Assembly: GCA_040754075.1 (NCBI GenBank)
Contig: JBFMDH010000045.1
Coordinates: 1 to 52,887 of the forward strand
DNA: 52,887 nt
From: Acidobacteriota bacterium
GTDB taxonomy: Bacteria; Acidobacteriota; Blastocatellia; UBA7656
Direction of reading: 5' to 3'
Shown here: positions 34,886 through 43,913 of the stretch, piece after piece
How positions within the stretch are numbered: position 1 is the stretch's first letter
Layout: each line of letters starts with the position of its first letter
The notes under the pieces: model-generated
Databases searched by the model: none
Told to the model about the DNA's origin: nothing
What the model saw: only the letters and a program-made list of their open reading frames with translations
Made by a program: the position numbers and the translations under genes

Positions 34886-35491
34886 ATGTTAAAAGGCTGG
34901 AGAACTCGAAGCGCAACCCAAAAGGATAAACGTTATTTAAAAAAGCTTGAAGATAACGTGAAACTCCGTGATGGCTCCAGGCTTTCCTTGCGCCCAATCA
35001 AACCTGATGATGATGTGAAACTGCTCGACCTTTACCGGAGGCTTTCACCTACAAGCCTCTATCACCGGTTTTTCACTGTCCCCAAACCTGACCCCAATTA
35101 CGCCAAATATCTGGCAGATGTCGATGCGAAAAATCATTTCGCGCTGGTTGCCGAATTCCATAATCAAATCGTCGGGGTGGCGCGGTTTCACAGAGGCGAC
35201 GAAAGTTCGCAACGTGCCGAAGCGGCTGTAACAGTTGCTGATGACTGGCAAGGTAAAGGGGTGGGTTCAATGTTACTCAAGAAACTTGCAGCGGTTGCAG
35301 TGCAACAGACCATCACCGAATTTGAATGTCAGGTGGCGTTGGACAATGAAGCGATGAAGCGGTTGCTTTCACATTCGGGTTTTAAATTGACGAGTGAGGT
35401 CAAAGAAGGGCGGCTTTACATTACGCTGTTATTAAAACGCGACGCTGGACAACCGCGAAAAAGATTGATAAGAAGAGCAGGCAAACTTTAA
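34886..35491 (+). CDS. GNAT-family N-acetyltransferase (Pat-like)
   Basis: The acetyl-CoA-binding motif A is DDWQGKGVGSMLLKKL, with QGKGVG as the phosphate loop. The start of the domain (LRDGSRLSLRPIKPDDDVKL, then YRRLSPTSLYHRFF) resembles the acetyltransferase domain of Pat-type enzymes that acetylate acyl-CoA synthetases. The 201-residue protein is a stand-alone version. Its stop codon overlaps the ribosome site of the next GNAT gene, so the two are coupled. Control of acetyl-CoA flow to lipid would fit, as inference. Confidence 0.8.
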   Translation: MLKGWRTRSATQKDKRYLKKLEDNVKLRDGSRLSLRPIKPDDDVKLLDLYRRLSPTSLYHRFFTVPKPDPNYAKYLADVDAKNHFALVAEFHNQIVGVARFHRGDESSQRAEAAVTVADDWQGKGVGSMLLKKLAAVAVQQTITEFECQVALDNEAMKRLLSHSGFKLTSEVKEGRLYITLLLKRDAGQPRKRLIRRAGKL

Positions 35492-35504
35492 GGAGATGAA
35501 ATTG

Positions 35505-36071
35505 ATGGCTCGAAAAGCGGCTTCAAAACGCTCATATCCGTGGAACACGACAATCAAAGATAAAAAAGTCACCATTCGATTACTGAATGCAAACGATAAA
35601 GCGGCATTGCTCAATTTTGCGCGCTCTTTGCCCGAAGAGGATTTGTTATTCCTGTCGATGGACATCACCACGCCGCAAGTGGTCGAACGTGCCATCGACA
35701 ATGTCAGTGCCGGTCGCTTCAATGTGATCCTGGCGGAAATGGACGGCAAACTCGTCGGCTATGCCAATCTCATCATCAGCGAACTGACCTGGGTGCGGCA
35801 CCTCGGTGAAATTCATTTGATGATCAGCCGTGAATGTCGTGGCTTTGGGCTAGGCAGCCTCCTGGCGGATGAAGTTTTCGCAATGGCGAAAAATTTGGGG
35901 ATGCAGAAAATCATTGCGCGCATGGCATTTGACCAGCGCGGCGCAATTCAGGTTTTTGAACGCTTGGGATTTCGCGCTGAAGCCCTGCTTTCGGATTTCG
36001 TCATTGATCGCAATGACCGCACCCACGATTTGCTGGTGATGTCGCACGATGTGCGCGGCTTGACCGAGTAG
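35505..36071 (+). CDS. Second GNAT-family N-acetyltransferase
   Basis: AAGGAG at 35490-35495 places the start at ATG 35505; the ATG at 35496 abuts it. The 188-residue protein has motif A SRECRGFGLGSLLADEVF, the RGFGLG loop being the acetyl-CoA phosphate site. QRGAIQVFERLGFRAEALLS is motif B. It shares its N-terminal layout (TIKDKKVTIRLLNANDKAA) with the upstream GNAT, so the pair may be a duplication. Substrate is unknown. Confidence 0.8.
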   Translation: MARKAASKRSYPWNTTIKDKKVTIRLLNANDKAALLNFARSLPEEDLLFLSMDITTPQVVERAIDNVSAGRFNVILAEMDGKLVGYANLIISELTWVRHLGEIHLMISRECRGFGLGSLLADEVFAMAKNLGMQKIIARMAFDQRGAIQVFERLGFRAEALLSDFVIDRNDRTHDLLVMSHDVRGLTE

Positions 36072-36084
36072 TTAGAGATTCAAT

Positions 36085-36525
36085 ATGTCGGCAAACGCTT
36101 TTACCAATTTACAAAATGATTTTTTTCGCAATTTGAATCTGGTGGTCGAACCCTGGATTCGACTGGGAGTCGCTTCGCCTGTTTGTACGCCGACGGGGTT
36201 GATCGTTTTGGAAACCACAGGGCGCAAAAGCGGGCGCAAATTCAATGTGCCGCTTCTGGCAACACGGTTTGGGCGATACGTTTTCGTCAGCACTTTTCGC
36301 AGTGAGTCGCAATGGGTGAAAAATATCGAAGCCAATCCGCCGGTGCGCTACTGGATCGGCGGCAAAGCGCACGTGGGTGTCGCGTTGGTTTTGTCGCAGG
36401 ATTCAACCGGCGACAATTTGGAAAACTTGCCGCCCACACTTAGAAACTTTGCGCAAAACTTGAACCAATATTTCCGGGCATTCGGCGGGTATGCAGCGGT
36501 TTTATTACCGCAAGAAAACCAATAA
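36085..36525 (+). CDS. Deazaflavin-dependent nitroreductase-family protein (DUF385)
   Basis: The family signature TGLIVLETTGRKSGRKFNVP and the end WVKNIEANPPVRYWIGGKAH fit the split-barrel, F420/FMN-binding DUF385 group named after mycobacterial Ddn. At 146 residues the size is normal. The gene follows the second GNAT by 13 bp. Most members are thought to reduce quinones or nitro compounds with F420H2; F420 genes are not in the window, so the cofactor is not proved. Confidence 0.75.
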   Translation: MSANAFTNLQNDFFRNLNLVVEPWIRLGVASPVCTPTGLIVLETTGRKSGRKFNVPLLATRFGRYVFVSTFRSESQWVKNIEANPPVRYWIGGKAHVGVALVLSQDSTGDNLENLPPTLRNFAQNLNQYFRAFGGYAAVLLPQENQ

Positions 36526-36608
36526 TCAACACGCAATGATTGCGGTTTTTATGATGCAGCGCTTCGCATAAAAATGAGCAAACGGGATTCTTTTACGGAG
36601 TAATTATC

Positions 36609-38222
36609 ATGTCAACACCCAACCTGCATCGCAGACTGACGACCCTGGATGCAAGCTTTCTCTATTTCGAGAGAAAAGAAGCGCCCATGCATATTGGCAG
36701 CGTCATGATTTTTGAAGGCGAAGTGCCGTTTGAAAAATTCGTCGAAAGCGTTGATGCCAAACTGCACCTCTTGCCGCGCTATCAACAGATTGTCGTAAAT
36801 GACCCGTTCAACCTGGGGCATCCGACGTGGGAACAAGCTACGGATTTCGACATCCGCAATCACATTTTTAAATTGCAAATTGACGCCCCGGGCGGCGAAA
36901 AAGAATTGGTAGAACTGGCGAGCAAAATTTTTACGCCGGTGATGAATCGCAAAAAACCGCTCTGGGATATTTATCTGGTTTATGGATTGGAAGGCAATAA
37001 CACGGCGATGATTTCCAGAGTGCATCATTGCATGGTGGATGGGGTGTCGGGGGTTGATCTGGTGAAGCTGTTATTCGATTTTTCGCCAACCCCTGCGCCG
37101 ATTCCGCCTAAACCCGCGCCGCAACCGCGTGAACCGCGACGGGACGCAACGCGACAGTTTTTTGATTCGCTTTTGGGCGGTATGCAGGAAGGCATGAATC
37201 GCTGGATGGAATTTCAAAACGGGCTGTTAAATTTAGCGGAAGCCTGGACGAAACGCGATGTTCGCACCGCCATGCAGGGGATTGCCGGGTTTTTGCCGGG
37301 GCTTGCAACCCCGCCCACGCAATTGCCTTTCAATAAAGCGACCACGGGCGACCGCCGGTTGGTGTGGCAGGAATTTTCTTTTGCCGAAGCGCGGGCGATT
37401 CGCGGCGCTTGCAGCGGCACCGTCAATGATGTGGTTTTAACCGTGCTTTCAGGCGCAGTGGCGCGCTATCTGGCATTGCACAAACAACCGGTCGAAGGTC
37501 GCATGCTGCGGGTGATGGTTCCGGTGAGCCTTCGTCAGGATGACCAACGCGGCGCGCTCGGCAACCTGGTATCGATGTTGCCGGTTGAGATTCCGCTCGA
37601 TATGCGCAATCCCTTAGAACGTTTTCGTTATATCAATGACAAAACCATGAAGATGAAAGCCGGGCGAGTTGCCGAAGGCTTGAATCTGTTTTCAGCATTG
37701 ATGGGCATCTTGCCTGCGCCAGTGCAGGCTCTTGCAGGGGCAATCGCCAACACGCCGGTTGCGCCATACAACATGGTTTCAACCAATGTGCCCGGACCAC
37801 AGGTGCCGCTTTATATGGTTGGCAAAAAAATGATTGCCTATTATCCTTATGTGCCTGTCGGCTACGCCGTCGGTTGCGGTTGCGCGATTATGAGCTATGA
37901 CCAGAAGTTGACTTTTGGCATCACCGCAGACACACATGCGATGCCCGATGTCGAAAATATGAAGAAGTTTTTGCATGAATCGTTTGTCGAATTGCGGACG
38001 CTGGCGGGGGTTGCGGAGATTAAGCCGCCTGAAATAAAAAAGACCAAGCCCGAAGTCAAGCAGAAATCTGTTGAAGTCAAAAGCGAAATAAAGAAACCGG
38101 TGAAGCAGGCACCGGCAAAGGTTGCGAAAAAGGTGACAACCAAAAAAGCGCCAGCGAAAAAGACCGCAGCGAAAAAAACAGCGAGTAAAAAGGCGAGGGC
38201 TGCAAGCGGAAAAGCCAAATAA
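36609..38222 (+). CDS. WS/DGAT acyltransferase with histone-H1-like tail
   Basis: Wax ester synthase/acyl-CoA:diacylglycerol acyltransferases make storage wax esters and triacylglycerol. The active-site HHxxxDG reads [14 protein letters not shown] (His139, His140, Asp144, Gly145). The N-terminus starts [20 protein letters not shown] and the C-terminal domain contains [20 protein letters not shown], as in the family. The usual size is 450-480 residues; here residues 473-537 are an added tail of Lys/Ala/Pro repeats ([20 protein letters not shown]), like histone H1 or PhaF. Such tails bind DNA or RNA. The enzyme may tether lipid droplets to the nucleoid, an inference. Confidence 0.9.
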   Translation: MSTPNLHRRLTTLDASFLYFERKEAPMHIGSVMIFEGEVPFEKFVESVDAKLHLLPRYQQIVVNDPFNLGHPTWEQATDFDIRNHIFKLQIDAPGGEKELVELASKIFTPVMNRKKPLWDIYLVYGLEGNNTAMISRVHHCMVDGVSGVDLVKLLFDFSPTPAPIPPKPAPQPREPRRDATRQFFDSLLGGMQEGMNRWMEFQNGLLNLAEAWTKRDVRTAMQGIAGFLPGLATPPTQLPFNKATTGDRRLVWQEFSFAEARAIRGACSGTVNDVVLTVLSGAVARYLALHKQPVEGRMLRVMVPVSLRQDDQRGALGNLVSMLPVEIPLDMRNPLERFRYINDKTMKMKAGRVAEGLNLFSALMGILPAPVQALAGAIANTPVAPYNMVSTNVPGPQVPLYMVGKKMIAYYPYVPVGYAVGCGCAIMSYDQKLTFGITADTHAMPDVENMKKFLHESFVELRTLAGVAEIKPPEIKKTKPEVKQKSVEVKSEIKKPVKQAPAKVAKKVTTKKAPAKKTAAKKTASKKARAASGKAK

Positions 38223-38414
38223 AAAAGCAGCAATTTTCAAATGATAAAAAATCGAGTCGTGAAAATTAAAAGAGATTCAATCGCAAGACTGCATGGATAA
38301 AAGTTCGTGCGGTTTTTTTTGTTTTTCCAAATCGGTTGCTCGCTTAACGGAAAAATAGATTACAATTACTGACAGCAGGGACGAAGAACTATCTAAGGAA
38401 ACGGGGACTCGGCA

Positions 38415-39197
38415 ATGTCATCAAAACCATTGGCATCATTTCACAGGGAATTTCAAACCACTTCTCGTCCAATCTGGCTTGAAGCGCTTGCAGGGATGGA
38501 TTGGCTGGCGCTTCACGCTTCACCGGTTTATTACGGACTGGGGGTGCCGCGCGGCGACCGTTCGGCAGTGGTCGTGGTTCCGGGCTTTCTCGGCACAGAC
38601 CTGTATCTCACGGAGATGTATTACTGGCTTCGGCGCATTGGCTATAATCCATATTTTTCCGGCATCGGTTGGAATGCCGATTGTTTGAATACACTGGTCA
38701 GGCGGTTGTTGAAAACGGTTGAAAAAGCCTACGACGAAACCGGCAAGCGCGTGCATTTAATCGGTCACAGTCTCGGCGGCGTGTTGTCGCGTTCGGCGGC
38801 TGAAAAACGCCCGAATCATATCGCCTCGGTGATTACCCTGGGTTCGCCGTTTCGCGGTGTGCGTTCGCACCCAATCGTTTTGGAAACTTCCAAAATTGTC
38901 CGCGAAAGAATTCTCGCGGCGCGCAAAGGCAAGCCGGGCTACCCCGACACTTACCCTGAATGTTACACGGGCTTTTGCACCTGTGATGCGGTGATGTCTT
39001 TGCAATCGTTTTCCGAGACCGTGCAGGAAACCGCTATCTATACCAAGACCGACGGCATCGTTGACTGGAAAGTTTGCATCACCGAAAATCCTGAAAGCGA
39101 TTTTGAAGTTCTGGCAACCCACGTCGGACTGGCATTCAATCCGACAGTCTACAGCATTATGGCAAAACGGTTGTCAAAGGCGATTAAAAAGCATTAG
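38415..39197 (+). CDS. Alpha/beta-hydrolase lipase/esterase
   Basis: The nucleophile elbow is [38 protein letters not shown] supplies the oxyanion loop region. [11 protein letters not shown] follows and DGIVDW and LATHVGLAF give the acid and histidine. The 260-residue protein is in the triacylglycerol lipase/PGAP1-like group. No signal peptide, so it would act inside the cell, possibly mobilising the stored lipid made by the preceding acyltransferase. The 192-bp gap upstream has only a weak AATTTTCA/TGAAAATT inverted repeat (38231-38268). Confidence 0.83.
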   Translation: MSSKPLASFHREFQTTSRPIWLEALAGMDWLALHASPVYYGLGVPRGDRSAVVVVPGFLGTDLYLTEMYYWLRRIGYNPYFSGIGWNADCLNTLVRRLLKTVEKAYDETGKRVHLIGHSLGGVLSRSAAEKRPNHIASVITLGSPFRGVRSHPIVLETSKIVRERILAARKGKPGYPDTYPECYTGFCTCDAVMSLQSFSETVQETAIYTKTDGIVDWKVCITENPESDFEVLATHVGLAFNPTVYSIMAKRLSKAIKKH

Positions 39198-39268
39198 CCT
39201 TCACGTTCGTGGCTTATCGAAAATTGAAGAAATCCAGCCGAAAATAAATTTCCACATGGAGATGCAGT

Positions 39269-40459
39269 TTGCTGGCTTCTTCAGACCCTACACTTGACTT
39301 TCCTTTTCGTTTAGCAAATCGCTGGGCGCGGCTCGCTCTACTTTTTGGCGCGGGCACGTTGTTCGGTTTGCTGATCGCCAGTCAAACCTATATTGCTTAC
39401 AGCACACGCGAAGTGCCTTTTCAACTCACCCGGATTTTTCTGCTCAGTTTTATCTATGCCTATTCGTGGGCGGCGCTCACCCCGTTGATTTTGTGGTTGG
39501 CGCGACGGTTTCCCATTGAACGCCACACCTGGCAGCAACATCTGGTCATTCACCTTGTTGCCAGTTTACTCATCAGCTTTGCGACCCGGACAATTGAAAT
39601 TCTCAGTTTTTTTTATTTGATGGCTGAAGCCGGGCAAACCTTGTCACTTTGGCGTGTACTCAGAAACGTGTGGGCGATTTTCGATTATGGCACGCTCATT
39701 TATTGGGTCATCATCTTAATCAAATACGCCCTGGAGTATCACCGCCGTTTTCGCGAAGGCGAATTGAAAGCCTCGCGTCTTGAAACCCAACTCGCGCAAG
39801 CCGAATTGAGCGCCCTTAGAATGCAACTCAATCCGCATTTTCTTTTTAACACCCTCAATGCCATTTCGGCTTTGATGAATAAAGACCGTGAAGCTGCCGA
39901 AAAAATGATTGCCCGGCTCGGTGATTTTCTGCGTCTGACACTGGAAAGCGTCGGCGCACAGGAGGTCACGCTCAAAGAAGAACTCGAATTTTTAAAAGCC
40001 TATCTCGATATTGAGTGCATTCGCTTTCAAGACCGTTTGCGCGTGCAGATGCAGGTCGAACCGGAAGCCTTGCAGGCGCGTCTGCCCAATTTGATTTTGC
40101 AACCGCTGGTTGAAAACGCCATCATTCACGGCATTGCGCCACATAAACAATCGGGACGGGTTGAAATTCATGCCAGATGTCGCAATGACCATTTGCTGGT
40201 TCAGGTCATCGATAACGGCTCAGGAATTCCCATACAAAAAAACTTGCTTCGTGAAGGCATCGGGCTTGCCAATACACAAGCGCGTTTATATCAGCTCTAT
40301 GGTGTTGAGCATCGTTTTGATATAGAAAATGCCCCTCAAGGGGGATTGGTGGTGACCATTGAAATTCCCTTTAAATCATCCCGCGAAAAAATGAACCAAC
40401 CGGATAGCTTGCGCGTTATAGAGAGCAACAGCGTACACGCCCAGCCTTTAATGCATTAA
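39269..40459 (+). CDS. LytS/YesM-type sensor histidine kinase
   Basis: A TTG start at 39269 follows GGAG (39258-39261) by 7 nt. About four membrane helices (LALLFGAGTLFGLLIAS; IFLLSFIYAYSWAALTPL; LLISFATRTIEILSFF; IYWVIILIKYA) lead to the His_kinase domain: LNPHFLFNTLNAISALM holds the phospho-accepting His, LVENAIIHGI the N box and VIDNGSGIPI the G box. The 396-residue kinase is paired with the LytTR regulator 106 bp downstream. LytS-type sensors usually sense envelope or cell-wall conditions; the stimulus is unknown here. Confidence 0.9.
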   Translation: MLASSDPTLDFPFRLANRWARLALLFGAGTLFGLLIASQTYIAYSTREVPFQLTRIFLLSFIYAYSWAALTPLILWLARRFPIERHTWQQHLVIHLVASLLISFATRTIEILSFFYLMAEAGQTLSLWRVLRNVWAIFDYGTLIYWVIILIKYALEYHRRFREGELKASRLETQLAQAELSALRMQLNPHFLFNTLNAISALMNKDREAAEKMIARLGDFLRLTLESVGAQEVTLKEELEFLKAYLDIECIRFQDRLRVQMQVEPEALQARLPNLILQPLVENAIIHGIAPHKQSGRVEIHARCRNDHLLVQVIDNGSGIPIQKNLLREGIGLANTQARLYQLYGVEHRFDIENAPQGGLVVTIEIPFKSSREKMNQPDSLRVIESNSVHAQPLMH

Positions 40460-40565
40460 ACCAATTCGCAAAGGTTCACTCAGTAAAGTTAATCAAAGTT
40501 CTGATTGAGCCATCTATGTCCCGGCGCATGATTTATCTTTGCGAGTTGTAGAGGAGGGGAGAGGT

Positions 40566-41345
40566 ATGTCTGAAACTCAGGGGCTTCGTGTCTTGATTGT
40601 TGATGATGAATTGCTGGCGCGCGAGCGGGTGCGCGATTTGCTCGCGCGACACACCGATATTCAGATTATCGGTGAATGTGCGAACGGCTTTGAAGCAGCA
40701 GCGATACTCGAATGCGCGCGCACCGATTTGCTGTTTCTCGATGTGCAGATGCCCGAAGCCGATGGCTTTGCGGCAATCGAAAAGGTTCGCGCCGACCGCC
40801 TGCCTTATATCATTTTCATCACTGCCTTTGACCAGTATGCGGTTCGGGCTTTTGAAATCAATGCCCTCGATTATTTACTCAAACCCTTCGACCGCGCGCG
40901 TTTCGACAAAGCCATTGAACGCGCAAGAAACGCGATTAACACGCGCAAAGATGAAAGCCTGCGCCACAAAATCATTCAGGTTCTCGAATGTGTGAAAACC
41001 CAAAACGCCCACATCGAACGACTCATCGTAAAAAACAACGGTCATATTGCTTTCGTTAAAACCGAAGAGATTGATTGGATCGAATCCGAAGGCAATTATG
41101 TGCGTTTGCATACTGGCAAAGAATCGCACCTGCTCAGAGAAACCATCACGGCTTTGGAAAATTGTCTCGACCCGAAAAAATTTTTGCGCGTGCATCGTTC
41201 GACCATCGTCAATGTTGACCGCGTCAAAGAATTGCAAAGCTGGTTTCATGGCGAATACAAAATCATCATGCAAAACGGCGCGGAGTTGATGTTGTCGCGC
41301 AATTACCGCGACCGCTTGATTGAATTCGTCGGCAGGAATTTGTAA
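40566..41345 (+). CDS. LytTR-family response regulator
   Basis: GAGGAGGGGAGAGGT precedes ATG 40566. The receiver domain (residues 1-125) has acidic Asp13/Asp14, phospho-acceptor Asp59 (LLFLDVQMPEADG), the Thr of FITAFD and the Lys of LLKPFD. The C-terminal LytTR domain (KNNGHIAFVKTEEIDWIESE; FLRVHRSTIVNVDRV; LSRNYRDRLIEFVGRNL) binds direct repeats of DNA. At 259 residues it is typical. It pairs with the upstream LytS-like kinase. No LytTR direct-repeat sites were recognised in the gaps I read. Confidence 0.92.
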   Translation: MSETQGLRVLIVDDELLARERVRDLLARHTDIQIIGECANGFEAAAILECARTDLLFLDVQMPEADGFAAIEKVRADRLPYIIFITAFDQYAVRAFEINALDYLLKPFDRARFDKAIERARNAINTRKDESLRHKIIQVLECVKTQNAHIERLIVKNNGHIAFVKTEEIDWIESEGNYVRLHTGKESHLLRETITALENCLDPKKFLRVHRSTIVNVDRVKELQSWFHGEYKIIMQNGAELMLSRNYRDRLIEFVGRNL

Positions 41346-41573
41346 AAGAGTTGTAAAGCGCCAGGTGATTCATCCGCTTTATCCATCGCTCTGTCACAAA
41401 GTCACTGATGCTCATCACACTTTCATATCGCCCATCTCGTATTCAGCTTAAACTCACTGCATAAACATCAACGCGTTTTGCACGGACGCGGGATATTTTC
41501 AACATAGTTTCTCATTGCTTGGTTGATGCCCACTGGCATCAACCAGGCAAATTTTTTTGAACAGGAGTGAGCC

Positions 41574-42173
41574 ATGAAAAAATCGGCTGTTGTCGCTCTG
41601 ATATTCCTCGCAGGCATTTTGATTGAGGTCGAGGATTTAATGGCAAAAGGAAATCGAGAAACCAAAACGGTGAAACCCATGCGGACGCTTGACCTCTCAA
41701 AATTTGATAAAGAGGTAGTCAAACAATTTCAAAACGCCTGGCACGTATCCAAATGCGGAACCAGTAACAGCGAAGGGGTGGTATTGATTTATCGCATGCT
41801 GGGAGGCTTTTACAAAGCAAAATTCCTGGGCGAGAGCAACGAGTTCCAGCGATTTACTTTTACCCTTGACCCGGCGGCGATTGCCATCGTTCACACGCAT
41901 CCCAACATTTGTCAAGCGCAGCCTTCTGCGGATGATATGGAGATTGCAGATAAATTTGGCTTATTGATGTTTACGATTACTGCCAAAGGCATGTATGTCT
42001 ATGACCCGTTTACGAGAAAAACGACAAAGCTAATGGATGGGATTGAATGGTTGGACGCGGCAAAGTGGACAGGGCAACTGGCGACCAGGATGGCAGGGCT
42101 TTCGCCATCGTTTATGCTCGATTTGCCTCAGCGATCATTACGTGATTTACCAATTTTTGTCGGGATGTTTTAA
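41574..42173 (+). CDS. Exported JAMM-like metalloprotease-fold protein
   Basis: A signal-peptide-like N-terminus (MKKSAVVALIFLAGILIEV) follows GGAG. Residues about 104-119 carry AIVHTHPN followed by QPSADDMEIA, an H-x-H-x8-S-x2-D arrangement. The JAMM consensus is H-x-H-x7-S-x2-D, so there is one extra residue. FGLLMFTITAKGMYVYDPFT, which follows, resembles the strand after the JAMM loop. JAMM domains are zinc isopeptidases or, in bacteria, repair and cell-wall-linked proteins such as DUF4329. A conserved Glu upstream of the motif is not clear. Function and activity are unproven. Terminator-like hairpin 42225 follows. Confidence 0.6.
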   Translation: MKKSAVVALIFLAGILIEVEDLMAKGNRETKTVKPMRTLDLSKFDKEVVKQFQNAWHVSKCGTSNSEGVVLIYRMLGGFYKAKFLGESNEFQRFTFTLDPAAIAIVHTHPNICQAQPSADDMEIADKFGLLMFTITAKGMYVYDPFTRKTTKLMDGIEWLDAAKWTGQLATRMAGLSPSFMLDLPQRSLRDLPIFVGMF

Positions 42174-42224
42174 ACCGGCAGAGCAAGGTTTTTTGAGTAG
42201 CCCAATCCACACTCCTCCTAAGAC

Positions 42225-42274
42225 GAGCGCGCGGTGGCTGTCTCAAAAGATAAAAACTGCGCGCTCTATTTTTG
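42225..42274 (+). terminator. Intrinsic terminator after the JAMM-like gene
   Basis: GAGCGCGCGGT (42225-42235) pairs with ACTGCGCGCTC (42256-42266), 11 bp with one G-U wobble, followed by TATTTTTG. It lies 51 bp past the stop of the JAMM-like gene. Confidence 0.7.
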
Positions 42275-42285
42275 ATTTGAAAATT

Positions 42286-42398
42286 GGCGACTGAACAAAG
42301 TCGCCTCGCCAAAACAGCGCAAAGGACGTGAACCTTTAGCAGCAGAGATACGGCTGGGTTTCTCTGAACGAACGCGTTCTTTGCGCTGCTATTTTTTT
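42286..42398 (+). ncRNA. Candidate structured RNA between two terminator hairpins
   Basis: A 7-bp hairpin GGCGACT-GAACAA-AGTCGCC (42286-42305) precedes a cloverleaf-like element. In it a 10-bp stem CAGCGCAAAG/CTTTGCGCTG (42315-42324, 42379-42388) encloses three small hairpins: AAAGG/CCTTT, CAGAGA/TCTCTG and GAACG/CGTTC. A TATTTTTTTG tract (42390-42399) follows, as in a terminator. It could be a small RNA, an attenuator for NDH-2 or a repeat. It lacks tRNA signatures. Confidence 0.4.
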
Positions 42399-42539
42399 GA
42401 ATCACTCATTGTCGCCTGCCTCAAATTGAAAAATCTCGATTATCTGTAAACCCATCTGGCAAAACCCTTGTGCGGTTCAGTATCCTTGCTACGCTGATAA
42501 ATGAAGTGAACAAATTGGAGCAGGGGATTTTTGAAAGCT

Positions 42540-43880
42540 ATGCAAGAGAAGAAAAGCGCGACCCCGCGCGTCGTGATTGTTGGAGGCGGATTTGGCGGAC
42601 TCTCGGCAGCGCGAACGCTTCGTTCAGCGCCCGTGCGCCTGACGCTCATTGACCGCACCAATCATCATCTGTTTCAACCATTGCTTTATCAAGTCGCTAT
42701 GGCAGGGCTTTCGCCCGCCGATATTGCCGCGCCGATTCGCTCGATTCTTCGCAAACAGAAAAACGTCAACGTGCTGCTCGACGAAGTTACCAGCGTCAAT
42801 CTTGCCGCCGGTAAAATCAAATTGCGCGCCAGCGAGTTGACCTATGACTATTTAATTCTCGCGACCGGCGGGCGTACCAGTTATTTCGGACACGATGAAT
42901 GGGAAAAGTTTGCACCGGGATTGAAAGACCTGGACGACGCCGTAGAGATTCGTCGCCGCGTGTTGCTGGCGTTCGAGCAAGCCGAAAAAGAGACCGACCC
43001 TCAGCGCAAAAAAGAACTGATGACTTTTGTGGTGGTTGGCGGCGGTCCGACAGGCGTTGAACTTGCGGGGGCAATCGCCGAGCTTGCGCGTTACGCCTTG
43101 TCGAGAGATTTTCGCAATGTTGACCCGGAATCAGCGGAGATTATTTTGCTTGAAGGTGGCGCACGCATCTTGCCGAGTTTTGCCGAAGATTTATCGGCAA
43201 GCGCCCAAGCGCAACTCGCAGAACTCGGTGTCAAGGTTCGCCTCAATGCACAAGCGACCAACATTGATGATACGGGCGTTTATTTGAAGGACGATAAGAT
43301 TCGCGCCGCGACGGTCATCTGGGGCGCGGGCGTCGGCGCAACCGGACTCACGAAAACTTTAGGTGTGCCGCTTGATAGAGGCGGGCGCATTATCCTTGAA
43401 CCGGATTTAACCGTGCCGGGATATAAAAATGTTTTTGCGATTGGCGATATGACCAGCTTCACACATCAGGACGGAAAACCCTTGCCGGGCGTCAGTCCCG
43501 TGGCGATGCAGATGGGCGAACACGCTGCAAAAAATATTCAGTGGGCACTTGAAGGAAAGTCTTACGAGAAATTTAAATATTTCGACAAAGGCAGTATGGC
43601 GACCATTGGACGCAGCGCCGCCATTGCGCAGATGGGCACAACGCATCTCAGCGGCTTTGTCGCGTGGATGGCGTGGCTGATGGTGCACATCTTTTTCCTT
43701 ATCGGATTTCGCAATCGCTTGATGGTTTTGTTCAACTGGGCTTGGTCATATTTCACTTATCAACGTGGCGCGCGCCTCATCACCGGCAGGCGTTTGAGCT
43801 TACTGCCGCGCAAAACCGTGAATAATGATGGTCAGACTCAAGACGCGCAAACCACCGAAGGCGAATATCAGGTGCGATAG
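42540..43880 (+). CDS. Type II NADH dehydrogenase (NDH-2)
   Basis: NDH-2 is a single-subunit flavoprotein that oxidises NADH and reduces quinone without pumping ions. The FAD motif is VVIVGGGFGGLSAARTLRSA and the NADH motif VVVGGGPTGVELAGAIAEL. VFAIGDMTSF, near residue 305, contacts FAD. A hydrophobic C-terminal stretch (FVAWMAWLMVHIFFLIGF) gives the usual membrane association. I start at ATG 42540; TTG 42531 is nine bases upstream and equally near the GGAG/AGGGGA region. The 357-bp gap before it holds a terminator and a structured element (42225-42398). Confidence 0.92.
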   Translation: MQEKKSATPRVVIVGGGFGGLSAARTLRSAPVRLTLIDRTNHHLFQPLLYQVAMAGLSPADIAAPIRSILRKQKNVNVLLDEVTSVNLAAGKIKLRASELTYDYLILATGGRTSYFGHDEWEKFAPGLKDLDDAVEIRRRVLLAFEQAEKETDPQRKKELMTFVVVGGGPTGVELAGAIAELARYALSRDFRNVDPESAEIILLEGGARILPSFAEDLSASAQAQLAELGVKVRLNAQATNIDDTGVYLKDDKIRAATVIWGAGVGATGLTKTLGVPLDRGGRIILEPDLTVPGYKNVFAIGDMTSFTHQDGKPLPGVSPVAMQMGEHAAKNIQWALEGKSYEKFKYFDKGSMATIGRSAAIAQMGTTHLSGFVAWMAWLMVHIFFLIGFRNRLMVLFNWAWSYFTYQRGARLITGRRLSLLPRKTVNNDGQTQDAQTTEGEYQVR

Positions 43881-43913
43881 CAGGGAAGTGAAGGAAAGAT
43901 TCAGGTGAGGAAT

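Noticed and set aside
32469-39197. Polyhydroxyalkanoate biosynthesis operon
   Set aside because: No PHA synthase, thiolase or clear acetoacetyl-CoA reductase is present, only regulator, phasin-like and lipid enzymes.
42315-42388. Cloverleaf of 74 nt that looks like a tRNA
   Set aside because: The outer stem has 10 bp, the would-be anticodon loop is about 12 nt, and a GTTCGANNC T-loop is absent on both strands.
42315-42398. c-di-GMP (GEMM) riboswitch before NDH-2
   Set aside because: The stretch CGCAAAGG is suggestive, but the tetraloop receptor and the second stem do not fit, so no claim is made.
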